NCBI GenBank assembly: GCA_019925095.2
Contig: CM034398.1
Coordinates: 4,913,001-4,977,000 of the forward strand
DNA: 64,000 nt
From: Dendrolimus kikuchii
Lineage: Eukaryota > Arthropoda > Insecta > Lepidoptera > Lasiocampidae
Direction of reading: 5' to 3'
Shown here: positions 45,041 to 53,795 of the stretch, one piece after another
How positions within the stretch are numbered: the stretch's first letter is position 1
How the letters are laid out: each line of letters begins with the position of its first letter
Notes under the pieces: generated by a model
Seen by the model: only the letters and a program-made list of their open reading frames with translations
Told to the model about the DNA's origin: nothing
Database searches by the model: none
Position numbers and translations under genes: made by a program

Positions 45041-46883
45041 TTAAACTTTTACTCTAGTCGGAGCCTTAGGGGTGACTATTTCTATATCAGAATCTTTATC
45101 GGAAGAATCTTTTGAATCCGAATTCTGCGGAGAAAGTAATTTTAATTTAAATCTGGATGGTTGTGGTCGGTTGCCTCTAGGTTTACAAATTTTATAATAT
45201 AAGACATAACTAAAATAACAAAGCATACAAATGAAAAGTAAAATCGTTAGGATAGAATAGTGTGTCCCATATCTTACAATGTGCGGGTTTTCTTTTATGG
45301 AATTTAGATCACTTAACATGTTTTCCAAAAGCATTTTGCTTTTCTTATTAAAATCGTCCAAATCTACATCATGTAACTTGACAGGAGACACATTATCTAT
45401 TTCATTTAGTTTTACATGGTCGCAACAAGTATCATCAATAAGGTTAAATTCTGGAAAGCTATTGACAGGTGAAGTTATATTTAAGATATTAGAATTGGGT
45501 ATAAGTGTTGTACTTTTACAATAACCAACACAATTTTCGGGGATATTAATGATACCTGTTCCAATTATTACAGTTTCGTACAATTTGGAATTGGAACAAT
45601 CAATCGAAAGTTTGGTCGATTCTGATTGTATATAAATCCATTTATTGTTAGAGATTGATTTCCAAATATCTATTTTCCCGAACACTGTTTTCGTTTCACA
45701 CTGCGGTGGTTTTTCACTAATTACCTTTGCTAGTAATTCACTCTCACAGCACTGTTTAGCGTCCGTGGAATAGACCGTTTCTACATTACAAATGAAGTTA
45801 CCCGGACTTACATTCTTGCAGTTTCCGAGGTCATTAAAGATACAATACTGTGCCTTGTCTTTGGTCATTGCTATATATTTATTAGTTGGAAGTATCAAAC
45901 TAAATGAGTTCGGTTGTTCAGGGTTATGCGGAGTAGGCAGAGCGATGTTGTGGAATAGCATGTATTCCTTGGTGCTTACTAACGGTACTTGCACAACAAA
46001 CATGATTTTATTATTTAAATAATAACATACTAGTTTTGAAATACTTAGAATAAGGTGCATATTACTTAAATCTAAAACTACGGGCAACTCGAGGTCACCG
46101 GGCAAATGACGATGGTTATTAGCAAGCTCTCTGTATAATTGGTTTGGGGTTATAATGGCAGGATGCAGGATATTCTGACTACTAAATAATATTGCGTTGG
46201 TAATGTCTTCTAATTGAAATGATAACGTAAGTATCGATGCTTCTAAGGTGGTTAGGATTTCATTAACTTTTACTAATATTTGTAATCCATTTGTTAATTC
46301 GGTGATGTTTTTAACACTGACAGAGAGGTTGTTAATAGCGTTACTGAGATAAATTTCATTATCTTTTATTTTTTGTAAAGTTTCATTATAACGTTCTATT
46401 ACAGATGTGGTAACCAGTATATTTTCCTTCATGAGCGAAATCAACTGTTTTTCGTTATTTTGTAATGCTGTTATCGCTTCATCGTATTTGAGAGCATCGT
46501 TTTCGTCTAAGGTGCCGAAAACTTGTTTCAGAATTGTACCTATCCCTCCTATCCAGGCACTGCGTTTTATGCGGTTATCTATTAAGTGTGAGATGGAGGA
46601 AAATTCTTTATTCATATCTTGATAACGTGCTTTTAGAGGTTGTAACATATTACGGCATTCTGTGTCGACTTCCATGATTCTGGTTTGACTACACAATTTT
46701 CCTGTGATCTCAAAAGCATTTTCAATGTTCTGTATATGGGAGGTAAAGTGTGAAATATCTACCGGTATTAGGATATTTAACTGAACATTTTTAATTTTAA
46801 GTTTTCCTAAGTAATCATAGTAGAGGCCTGGACTTGAAGTAATTGATTGGATGTAGTCTTGATCGGATTGGACCCGAGTTGCG
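45041..46883 (-). CDS. env: Env, fusion-type envelope glycoprotein (main exon)
   Basis: This is a predicted membrane glycoprotein of the insect errantivirus / baculovirus F type. The frame is open from a stop at 46940-46942 to 45041 (632 codons), but no usable ATG lies near its start. I therefore place the exon start at 46883, after a strong acceptor. Visible features, numbered in the 632-codon frame, are a furin-type site RIKR at about 123-126, then a glycine-rich hydrophobic stretch (fusion-peptide-like), heptad-like helical segments at about 140-230, many cysteines in the distal third, one membrane span at about 561-582 and a ~50-residue charged tail. No internal stop is present. It lies 3' of pol, as usual. 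An upstream TTG-started reading exists but is probably not the true start. Confidence 0.87.
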
Positions 46884-46905
46884 CTGCAAATAATAATTAA
46901 TGTAA
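46884..46905 (-). promoter_or_regulatory. Predicted splice acceptor for env mRNA
   Basis: On the minus strand TAATTATTATTTGCAG ends at 46884, a good insect acceptor followed directly by the env frame. Its phase matches the donor at 52836. Confidence 0.65.
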
Positions 46906-47080
46906 GTCTAACTAACGTAAGTATTCTATTTTGTAATATCTAACCTAACTATTATAATATAATATAATTCTATTACTAACCTATATCTATATCTGTGTAA
47001 GTTATATATATTATTTTTCTGGTCTAGATTTTCTATTTCTAAGAGTTTCTGTTTTTATTTTAATAATTAGTAGGTTTTCT

Positions 47081-50000
47081 TCACAGGTTTCCAACTTCAG
47101 CTGGTTTCACCTGGTCATAATGGTGAGTAACATGACGCCGGTTAATAAGCAAGGTAAGAGTATTATTACCGTTTATTTTAATCACCTTGTAAGGTCCTTT
47201 CCAAATAGGCGATAATGCCTTACGTAATCTAAGGTGGTTTTTCAGGTACACATAATCGCCGATTTTATATTTGACTGAGCGAGTATGTGTGTCGTAATAT
47301 GTTTTGGATGATTCTTTGGATTTTCTTATAAAATCTAGAGCTTTTTCACGGGAATATTTTAATCTATTTTGGAGCATACGGACGTAGTCGGGGTATGTCG
47401 CTCCTGGAGACTCGTTATAGATGGAATTTGGAATGAATGGTTTATTTCCAAACATCAACTCGTAAGGAGTAAAATGGGTTGTGGAATGGACAGAGGTATT
47501 ATAAGCAAGCATGGCTGTATATACATAACGAGGCCAATTTGTTTGTTCCTCGTTAATATAGGATTTTAAATATTCCTTCAAGGTTGAGTGACTCCTCTCG
47601 AGAGCGCCTTGGGTTTGTGGATGGTATGGAGAGGACCAAAGGTTCTTGATTTTTAAGAATTCGCATGTTTTCTTAAAAAGGTCTGACGTAAAGTTGGGGC
47701 CCTGGTCTGTAAGGATCATTTTGGGGATACCAAAGATTGATATATAATGGAGCAAGCATTCGCTTGTTTCTTCGGCAGTAGTACTGCGGATTGGGTATGC
47801 GGAAGAGAATTTGGTGAGATCATCTTGGATTGTCAATATATATTTTAGTTTTGCAGGTCCAGCTTCAGGGAGTGGACCTACAATATCGAGGGATATTCTT
47901 TGAGAGGGTTCTGTTGAAGTACTGGTAATTTGCATTGGAGCGCGATTTATTTTCCTAAGGGCTTTGTTCTCTTGGCAAGATTTACATTGTTTCACATATG
48001 ATTCTATATCACTACGCATCCCTTTCCAGTAGTATGTTTGTTTTATTCTATTATACATTCTGACAGACCCCAAATGGCCTGCTATAGGAATATCGTGGTT
48101 ATCGACAAGGATCTTCTTAATTTCCGTAGGGGCTGGATATATAATATTATTATGATATATTTTGATTTTAATACGTGTGTCATGGAAAAGGTATGTTAAT
48201 ATATTATAGATTTTCACAAAGGAGTGCTTTTCAAACGGATTTTTCAGGTCGGATATACTTATTTCATTTATATCTTCAAAGACTATCAATTCGTTTCGAA
48301 TTGTTTTCAGCGTTTGGAAGATTTCAGGATACGATGATTCGTCGAAATGATGTACTTTCATGAAAAGTAAGTAATAGATTTTATTATTGTATTCAATCCT
48401 TCGGAAAGAGAAAAGTTCTTTTTCGGCGTTATAAACGTTGGAGAGCGTTTCGGGATCACTTAGAATCTCTTGGATATAGGGATTAGATTCATCTAAGTCC
48501 ATAGATGTAGGGACCAGTGTAATTTTTGTGGAAGACTTCATTAGACTCTCGTTATGTTCTTCGATATTTGTATTAAAGGAATTGTTTTTATCTGCCATAG
48601 CTTTCAGGAAAGTGGGGTAGTCGTCAACAGGTAAGTCAGGGCATGAACTGGTAGATGGAATTGGATCGATATCTGTATGAACATCGGGAATTGACTGTGA
48701 GCTCGGCACGCATTCAGGTAAGTTAGGTCTATCGACATTGGATGCAGTATTGGGAGAGATTGGTAATTCTGATGTATGTTCAGGTAAGTCAATTCTATTA
48801 GCGTCAAGTTGGTCATTGGGAAGTAATAGAGGTTCTAATACTTGTTCAGGTAAGTCAACAACTTCGTTTCCAGGTTCACCTCTGTAGTTTTCAATAATAT
48901 CCGAAAGTGACATAAGGTCATCGTTTTGGTCGAGGGTATGTGGCGAGGTAGTAATGATTTCGTCGGGGTTAAAAGACGGTGGTGATATCAATAAGTCCAT
49001 TAGATCTCCATCTACTGCAAGGTTGGAATCTGGGTTTCCGGGTTGGATTGGATTAACGGGAAAGCGAGACAAGGCATCCGCGTTAGAATTTATTTTTCCT
49101 TTCTTGTACTGAATTTCGTATTCGAATTCTTCAAGTTTCAGTCGCCAGCGGACGAGTCGTGACCCGGGGTCTTTGCAACTAAATAGCCATTGGAGTGGTT
49201 TGTGGTCGGTAAGTATTTTAAATCGGTGACCATAAAGGTAAGGTCTGAATATTTTAGTACCAAAAATTATGGCAAGGCATTCTTTTTCAGTAACTGTGTA
49301 ATTGCTCTCAGCTTTGTTAAGAGTACGCGACGCATAGGCTATTGGGCGGTCTTGCCCTACTGCGCCTTGGGATAATATAGCTGATATAGCATGATTGGAT
49401 GCGTCACAGGTTAGGATGAATGGTTGTGTAAAATCTGGATAGGCTAATATTGGGGCTGTGACAAGTTTGTTTTTTAAGGATTCAAATGCGAGCTGTTGCT
49501 CATTTTGCCATATGAATAGGACGTCTTTCTTTAACAAGGAAGTCAGTGGTTTAGCCAATTTGGCGAAATCGGGTATAAATCTTCTATAATAGGACACTAA
49601 GCCGAGGAAGGATTTGATGTCCTTCGGTGACTGAGGAATCGGGTAGTTTGTTACAGCTTTAATTTTATCAGGGTTTGGTTTAACGCCGTCTTCACCGATA
49701 ATATGTCCTAGATATGCTACTTCCTTTCGTAGGAACTCGCACTTTTCTGGTTGTAGTTTTAAATTAAAACTACGAAGTCTATTGAATACAGCTTTTAGAT
49801 TGTTAATGTGTGAATTTAAGTCGGCAGAATATATCACGATGTCATCTAGATATACGAAACAACGTGTTCCTTGGAGACCGGAAAGGCAGGTATTCATCAA
49901 TTTCTGAAAAGTGGACGGGGCATTTTTAAGCCCAAATGGCATTCTGTTGAATTGGTAGTGGCCCTGGGGCACAGAGAAGGCTGTTTTAGGAGCATCTTCG

Positions 50001-51706
50001 GGAGAAATAAGGATTTGATGGAAGCCTGAGGTAAGATCTAGTGTCGAGAAATATTTACTATTTCCTAATTGGTCAAGGATCTCGGATATCTGCGGAATGG
50101 GGTAAATTTCACCAATGGTGATATCATTCAACTTGCGATAGTCAATTACTATCCGCCATTTACGTTGGCCCTGGGAGTCTGCTTTTTTAGGCACTATCCA
50201 TATTGGTGAACTCCAAGGAGAGGATGAGGGCTCTATGATGCCTTGATTGAGCATTTTGTCGATTTGAGTTTCAACTTCTTTCTTGTGACATTCTGGGAAT
50301 CTGTACGACTTAGTGTGAATGGGAACATCGCTGCTTGTTTTTATTTCATGGGCAAGAGCAGATGTGTGGGACAGCAGATCATTTGCTAAATGGAAAATAT
50401 CTGAATACTGAGAACAAACTTCTATAAGAGCATTGGATTCTTCTTGATTGAGATGGTCTATTCTTAAGGAATTAATTACTTCATCGGTACGGTGAGTTGT
50501 TTCTCGAGGATTAGCATTGGTGCAAAAGGCGATGGGATGAAGTGGTTCAACCTTAAGGTTTAGGTTCGGATTAATGCTGATACTGGATTCTGAGATATTA
50601 GCGATTGTTAGGTTAACACGATTGTTGTCTTTTATCTTGACTATGCAATTGGATATTAATATGTCTTTAGAGACATGTTGATCTATGATAATGCCTTCTT
50701 TTAGGTTGGTATTTCGGATTGAACATTCTATAACGGCCTCGCTACGAGGGGGAATGACGTAGAAGGGATCGGAGAAGAGTAGTTTTATCTCCATGTTTTC
50801 TATTTTCAAAGTATCGTGAGTATAATCAATTTTACAGCCGAACGCGGTTAAAAAGTCAGTCCCTATAATACCATCGTAAGGTAAGTTAATGTTCTTGATG
50901 ACATGGAATTTGAAGGATGCTGATTTGGATTTGTTTAATTTTAATTTTAGTTGAAAATGTCCTTCGGTCAGTGTTGGCTCATCGCCCGGGTCTATACCTT
51001 TAAGCTTAATCGGTTCTTTCGTTAGTTTCTGATTTTTGTGAATACTGGATTCTTTTATTAGACATATAGCAGAACCGGAATCAACTAAAAGAGATAATGG
51101 AATATCTGAGGCTGCCGAGTCTAATAGTACGTGAGGCAGGAGCTTTTTTGTAGTGTCTAAATTAATTTCGTAAACCTTGTTGTCAGTTATGTTGTGGCTT
51201 GGGATAACTCTCGGGTTTTTATTTACTGCAACAGGTGAGTGATCTTTTCTTAGATTAGGTTTTATATTATATGATTTTAATTTTGTTTCTTTTGTTTCAG
51301 ATGCTGATTGCGGGAAACTGGATACTTCTGGAATAGGTCCGTCAGTTCGGGGCTGGTTACCCTGTCGGTTGGACTTTGTAGAAGAGTAAGGTCCGTCGGT
51401 TTGGGGCTGTTTACCCTGTCGGTTGGACTCTAGGATAAGGTAAGGTCCGTCGGTTTGGGGCTGGTTACCCTGTCGATTGGATTTTATGGCTGAGTAAGGT
51501 CCGTCGGTTTGGGGCTGTTTACCCTGTCGGTTGGACTCTAGGATAAGGTTAGGACCGTCGGTTTGGGGCTGGTTACCCTGTCGGTTGGACCTGAATGTAT
51601 CAAGATAAGGTCGTTGGCAAGGATTGGATATGGTGTCGGCTTCCTGAACTCGTCTCGTGCGACACCGAGGCGAGACGCTTATTCGTTTAAAGGGGCTAGC
51701 GAAACA
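47081..51706 (-). CDS. pol: Pro-Pol polyprotein (protease, RT, RNase H, integrase)
   Basis: It copies the RNA genome to DNA and integrates it. The frame is open for 1541 codons after a stop at 51707-51709 and has no early ATG, so it is reached by -1 frameshifting from gag. Numbered in that frame: 18-residue repeats at about 39-123; aspartic protease DSG at 209-211; RT with YLDD at 619-622; RNase H acidic residues D768, E809, D834 and D877; a long linker with repeats at about 930-1000; integrase zinc finger H1204, H1211, C1241, C1244; catalytic D1274, D1334, E1370 (35-residue D-E spacing); and a GPY motif at 1504-1506. All catalytic residues I could check are present and there are no internal stops. 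Errantivirus-type Ty3/Gypsy by layout. Confidence 0.95.
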   Translation of the reverse strand, partial: CFASPFKRISVSPRCRTRRVQEADTISNPCQRPYLDTFRSNRQGNQPQTDGPNLILESNRQGKQPQTDGPYSAIKSNRQGNQPQTDGPYLILESNRQGKQPQTDGPYSSTKSNRQGNQPRTDGPIPEVSSFPQSASETKETKLKSYNIKPNLRKDHSPVAVNKNPRVIPSHNITDNKVYEINLDTTKKLLPHVLLDSAASDIPLSLLVDSGSAICLIKESSIHKNQKLTKEPIKLKGIDPGDEPTLTEGHFQLKLKLNKSKSASFKFHVIKNINLPYDGIIGTDFLTAFGCKIDYTHDTLKIENMEIKLLFSDPFYVIPPRSEAVIECSIRNTNLKEGIIIDQHVSKDILISNCIVKIKDNNRVNLTIANISESSISINPNLNLKVEPLHPIAFCTNANPRETTHRTDEVINSLRIDHLNQEESNALIEVCSQYSDIFHLANDLLSHTSALAHEIKTSSDVPIHTKSYRFPECHKKEVETQIDKMLNQGIIEPSSSPWSSPIWIVPKKADSQGQRKWRIVIDYRKLNDITIGEIYPIPQISEILDQLGNSKYFSTLDLTSGFHQILISPEDAPKTAFSVPQGHYQFNRMPFGLKNAPSTFQKLMNTCLSGLQGTRCFVYLDDIVIYSADLNSHINNLKAVFNRLRSFNLKLQPEKCEFLRKEVAYLGHIIGEDGVKPNPDKIKAVTNYPIPQSPKDIKSFLGLVSYYRRFIPDFAKLAKPLTSLLKKDVLFIWQNEQQLAFESLKNKLVTAPILAYPDFTQPFILTCDASNHAISAILSQGAVGQDRPIAYASRTLNKAESNYTVTEKECLAIIFGTKIFRPYLYGHRFKILTDHKPLQWLFSCKDPGSRLVRWRLKLEEFEYEIQYKKGKINSNADALSRFPVNPIQPGNPDSNLAVDGDLMDLLISPPSFNPDEIITTSPHTLDQNDDLMSLSDIIENYRGEPGNEVVDLPEQVLEPLLLPNDQLDANRIDLPEHTSELPISPNTASNVDRPNLPECVPSSQSIPDVHTDIDPIPSTSSCPDLPVDDYPTFLKAMADKNNSFNTNIEEHNESLMKSSTKITLVPTSMDLDESNPYIQEILSDPETLSNVYNAEKELFSFRRIEYNNKIYYLLFMKVHHFDESSYPEIFQTLKTIRNELIVFEDINEISISDLKNPFEKHSFVKIYNILTYLFHDTRIKIKIYHNNIIYPAPTEIKKILVDNHDIPIAGHLGSVRMYNRIKQTYYWKGMRSDIESYVKQCKSCQENKALRKINRAPMQITSTSTEPSQRISLDIVGPLPEAGPAKLKYILTIQDDLTKFSSAYPIRSTTAEETSECLLHYISIFGIPKMILTDQGPNFTSDLFKKTCEFLKIKNLWSSPYHPQTQGALERSHSTLKEYLKSYINEEQTNWPRYVYTAMLAYNTSVHSTTHFTPYELMFGNKPFIPNSIYNESPGATYPDYVRMLQNRLKYSREKALDFIRKSKESSKTYYDTHTRSVKYKIGDYVYLKNHLRLRKALSPIWKGPYKVIKINGNNTLTLLINRRHVTHHYDQVKPAEVGNL
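48626..48910 (-). repeat. 66-bp in-frame repeats in the RNase H-integrase linker
   Basis: The word TTCAGGTAAGT (plus strand) recurs at 48713, 48779 and 48845, exactly 66 bp apart, with a weaker copy near 48626. The protein repeats a 22-residue unit built around DLPE and PN. Because 66 is divisible by 3, the frame is preserved. Confidence 0.75.
51336..51590 (-). repeat. 54-bp in-frame tandem repeat between gag and protease
   Basis: Five units start at about 51336, 51390, 51444, 51498 and 51552 (plus strand GGTCCGTCGGTTTGGGGCTG). Each encodes an 18-residue unit with SNRQGNQPQTDGP. Units 2 and 4 are almost the same while 1, 3 and 5 differ in the spacer, suggesting past 108-bp duplications. Confidence 0.88.
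51632..51677 (-). promoter_or_regulatory. Predicted H-type pseudoknot stimulating -1 frameshift
   Basis: On the minus strand, stem 1 is CGTCTCG (51677-51671) with CGAGACG (51657-51651). Stem 2 is GGTGTCG (51666-51660, inside the loop of stem 1) with CGACACC (51638-51632). Both are 7 perfect base pairs. The first stem begins 7 nt after the slippery site, within the usual spacing range. Confidence 0.8.
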
Positions 51707-52710
51707 TCAACTTCATCCTGCCCGATTTGTTCGTCCGGTTGATCAACGAAGTTCACCCGCGGTGGTGATCTTGGTGAATTTAGGGTGTTAGATGAGTTAG
51801 GATAAAACCTATAACGGTTATTGTTATATTCTCGTTTTTTACACGAAGAAATATCATGGCCGGCCGTCTTACAATAGCGGCAAAAGACCCTGGGTGGTCC
51901 TTGAGTTGAAGGGGTGAACGTCCTTTGTGGATTCGTATTATATTCTGGTCTGGGTGTGCTTGTGCTTGGTTTATTTCTATTAAAATTACTAGGTTTATGT
52001 TCGATCTGTGGGCGTCTATAAAGTGTCTGTTGAATGCGTTCTTCAGACACGGCTAAGTTAATGGCTTCGTTAAGCGTCCTGGGAGATCTACATCTGACAA
52101 TGTTTGAAATACGGGGATGTAATCCCATAAGGAAATGATGGAGCGCAAGGTCTTCCATGGCCGCAGTGCGGCCGGGCAACTCCTTACTCTTCGTATTGGC
52201 TAGAGAAATTTCCGTCAATAGTTGTGAAAGGTGAGTTTCCACCTTAAGGGCGTATTGGCTAACATTCTCCTGCGGACCTTGTCTGCTTTCTTGAAGCTCC
52301 GTTAGGAGGTGGGAATAATGTTTTCTTTCGCTGAACTGATTTTTAAGAAATTCCTTTAGTTGTTCCCAGGACGAGAACTCTTTGATGGAGCAGGCTATCT
52401 CCGCTTTACCATTTAATTGGCTGAGGATATATTTAAATAGAATAGTTCTTTGAGTTTCGGATGCGAGTTCGTATGCATTTTCGCAATTAACTAAAAATGA
52501 ATTTAAGGTTTCGCGGCTGCCGTCATATGCTTTAATGAATTTAAATAATGTGTTTAGGTCCAACTCAGACATCGCAAGGATTGCAGCTGTTTTCCTGGTG
52601 AGCCGAGGTGAAATAACAGGTGATTTCGCTTCCGAATCACTTACAATCTGTTCCGGTTCTGGAATAAGTACTGTGAGTTTTGTTTCTTCCTGTTTAGGCA
52701 CTTTTGGCAT
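51679..52710 (-). CDS. gag: Gag, capsid/nucleocapsid polyprotein
   Basis: A structural protein of 343 residues that should form the particle and package the RNA. It starts at a true ATG (52710-52708, MPKVPK...). A capsid-like retrotransposon-gag region spans about residues 55-225. A basic, proline- and asparagine-rich segment precedes a single CCHC zinc knuckle at C277, C280, H285, C290 (CX2CX4HX4C), which binds nucleic acid. It ends at TAA 51679-51681, seven codons after the slippery site region begins. Many errantivirus Gags lack zinc knuckles, so the clear CCHC box is notable. No frameshift or stop interrupts it. Confidence 0.93.
   Translation of the reverse strand: MPKVPKQEETKLTVLIPEPEQIVSDSEAKSPVISPRLTRKTAAILAMSELDLNTLFKFIKAYDGSRETLNSFLVNCENAYELASETQRTILFKYILSQLNGKAEIACSIKEFSSWEQLKEFLKNQFSERKHYSHLLTELQESRQGPQENVSQYALKVETHLSQLLTEISLANTKSKELPGRTAAMEDLALHHFLMGLHPRISNIVRCRSPRTLNEAINLAVSEERIQQTLYRRPQIEHKPSNFNRNKPSTSTPRPEYNTNPQRTFTPSTQGPPRVFCRYCKTAGHDISSCKKREYNNNRYRFYPNSSNTLNSPRSPPRVNFVDQPDEQIGQDEVDVSLAPLNE
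51685..51691 (-). promoter_or_regulatory. Slippery heptamer TTTAAAC for -1 frameshift
   Basis: The minus strand T TTA AAC is in the correct gag phase (gag reads CCT TTA AAC GAA TAA). It lies inside the 25-nt gag/pol overlap 51682-51706. Slippage here enters the pol frame just before the gag stop. Confidence 0.87.
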
Positions 52711-52829
52711 AATTTAATTTATGAATGAAAAATAAATCGGAACAGATAGCAAGTTAATGTGATTACGACAACATTAATTATTAAGTTATGGAACCCTAAT
52801 TTATATATAAAGCGATGACCAAAGACTAA

Positions 52830-52836
52830 CACTTAC
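52830..52836 (-). promoter_or_regulatory. Predicted splice donor for env mRNA
   Basis: The minus strand reads CT followed by GTAAGTG at 52836-52830, close to the consensus donor. With the acceptor at 46884 it would remove about 5.95 kb containing gag and pol. Confidence 0.65.
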
Positions 52837-52886
52837 AGTATTAGCAGTGCGTAGGCGACGGATATAGATGAGACGGACAGGAACAT
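52837..52886 (-). CDS. env: Predicted first coding exon of env (start codon and signal peptide)
   Basis: An ATG at 52886-52884 opens 16 codons plus 2 nt that encode a short, mostly hydrophobic stretch, as in a signal peptide, ending exactly at a consensus donor. The env main exon begins with 1 nt completing the codon, so the phases fit. Without splicing the frame ends at once at a TAA inside the donor, making it only a short upstream frame before gag. This is a prediction; no transcript evidence. Confidence 0.6.
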
Positions 52887-53296
52887 TCCGATGCGATAAG
52901 GCTGCGTATCGGGTTACCTCACTCGAAACTTTGTTCTTCAAATTGATGCGGATATTTATTATGTTTTCAGGTTTAGAATTGGAACTCCTTGGTTGATCGA
53001 AGGTAGGTAACTGCGGCTCAGGATACCTCTTCACAGGATATGCAGATCTACTCCAGGGGCTGACAGCGTCGTTGTAATAATACAGCCGGGTATAGCAGGA
53101 TAATGTGGTAAGTATTTAGACCACTATCGGGAATCGGCGGTGTGTTTAACACAAACACAACTGGATACACGAGGATATTTGGTAAGTCTTGACACTTTTC
53201 ATTAAAATCACGTATAGTTTTTAGAAATTAGGATTCTGGTTTTGCGAGATCCGGGGTGAGTCTGCGATGCGGTTGCTAGGCACTGGGGATTTCCGG

Positions 53297-53314
53297 ATCC
53301 CACCGCTGCCACCA
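53297..53314 (-). promoter_or_regulatory. Primer-binding site, tRNA-Leu
   Basis: The minus strand TGGTGGCAGCGGTGGGAT, 4 nt after the 5' LTR, is complementary to the 3' end of animal tRNA-Leu of the type ending ATCCCACCGCTGCCACCA. All 18 bases match, from my memory of that tRNA sequence. Confidence 0.82.
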
Positions 53315-53318
53315 AAAA

Positions 53319-53533
53319 TGTTATAAGGGAAATAAATTTACCCTTTTTAAAAAAGGAATATTTTAATTAAACACTATAAGTAATTATTTTTAGAGAAGCA
53401 ACCGCTCACAATAGAAATTAACGACAGACTGAGCTAAACGCATTGAGAACAGGGTATATGATAAGTAAGGCTGCTGAGGTATCTCGGCAGTCTTGCAGGT
53501 AAGCATTAACCCTTGCAGTACATGGGTATAACA
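53319..53533 (-). repeat. 5' LTR (215 bp)
   Basis: It has perfect 7-bp inverted ends (TGTTATA and TATAACA). On the minus strand a TCAGTCT at 53432-53426 matches the arthropod initiator, a plausible RNA start in the absence of a clear TATA box. A strand-appropriate AATTAAAATATT may serve for polyadenylation, weakly supported. Confidence 0.93.
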
Positions 53534-53580
53534 GTACAATTTGAATGAATGAACCAAAGTAATCCATATACACATAAAAG
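53534..53580 (+). repeat. Family F fragment abutting the LTR
   Basis: CAATTTGAATGAATGAACCA and TAATCCATATACACATAAAA match the start of family F units. It directly joins the 5' LTR, so the element inserted in or beside this repeat. Confidence 0.6.
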
Positions 53581-53795
53581 CTATGCCTTTGCCGGCTTAC
53601 CTCACTGCAACGCAGAGGCTCCGGGTTCGATTCCTGGTATAGTAAATTTCGGAAAAACGTCTTTTCTCCGTTATTTACTATGGTCTGGGTGTCTGGGATC
53701 GGCCCCAGAGTAGTCCGTTGTATATTACCCATAACACAAGCGTAACTTGCTTAATTTGGGGATATACAATGTGTGTGTTTGTCTGCCGATATAAA
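53581..53795 (+). mobile_element. Family B SINE, 5'-truncated
   Basis: Begins inside the tRNA-like head (CTTTGCCGGCTTACCTCACT), with GGTTCGATTCCTGGTATAGT, and runs to GTGTTTGTCTGCCGATATAA. Confidence 0.75.

Larger units (their letters stand above)
52711..53296 (-). promoter_or_regulatory. Untranslated leader between primer-binding site and gag
   Basis: This ~590-nt leader holds few ATGs: a short upstream frame from 53202 (about 18 codons), the short frame at 52886, and a tiny one near 52773. A 77-codon GTG-started frame (52801-53034) is probably meaningless. Packaging signals are likely here but not visible. Confidence 0.6.
44785..53533 (-). mobile_element. Nearly complete errantivirus-type LTR retrotransposon (endogenous retrovirus-like)
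   Basis: About 8.75 kb on the minus strand with, in order: 5' LTR, tRNA-Leu primer-binding site, leader, gag, pro-pol in the -1 frame, env, polypurine tract and 3' LTR. Domain order (protease, RT, RNase H, integrase) places it in Ty3/Gypsy, and the third open frame with a furin-type site and a C-terminal membrane anchor places it with insect errantiviruses. LTRs are identical where aligned and all three frames are open, so it looks recently inserted. It differs from a textbook insertion in that the outer 7 bp of the left LTR are replaced and no target-site duplication is visible. Confidence 0.93.

Noticed and set aside
45041..46696. Env starting at the first listed start codon (46696)
   Set aside because: That codon is TTG and the frame is open for 81 more codons upstream, including sequence expected of a mature N-terminus; a spliced start is more plausible.
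45041..46883. A captured baculovirus F gene from infection
   Set aside because: Its position between pol and the 3' LTR, the matching splice sites and the LTR frame show it belongs to the retroelement.
47081..50809. Pol starting at 50809
   Set aside because: That codon is TTG, and the aspartic protease lies upstream in the same open frame, which continues to 51706.
52801..53034. 77-codon leader protein
   Set aside because: GTG start and no motif; it overlaps the predicted env first exon in another frame.
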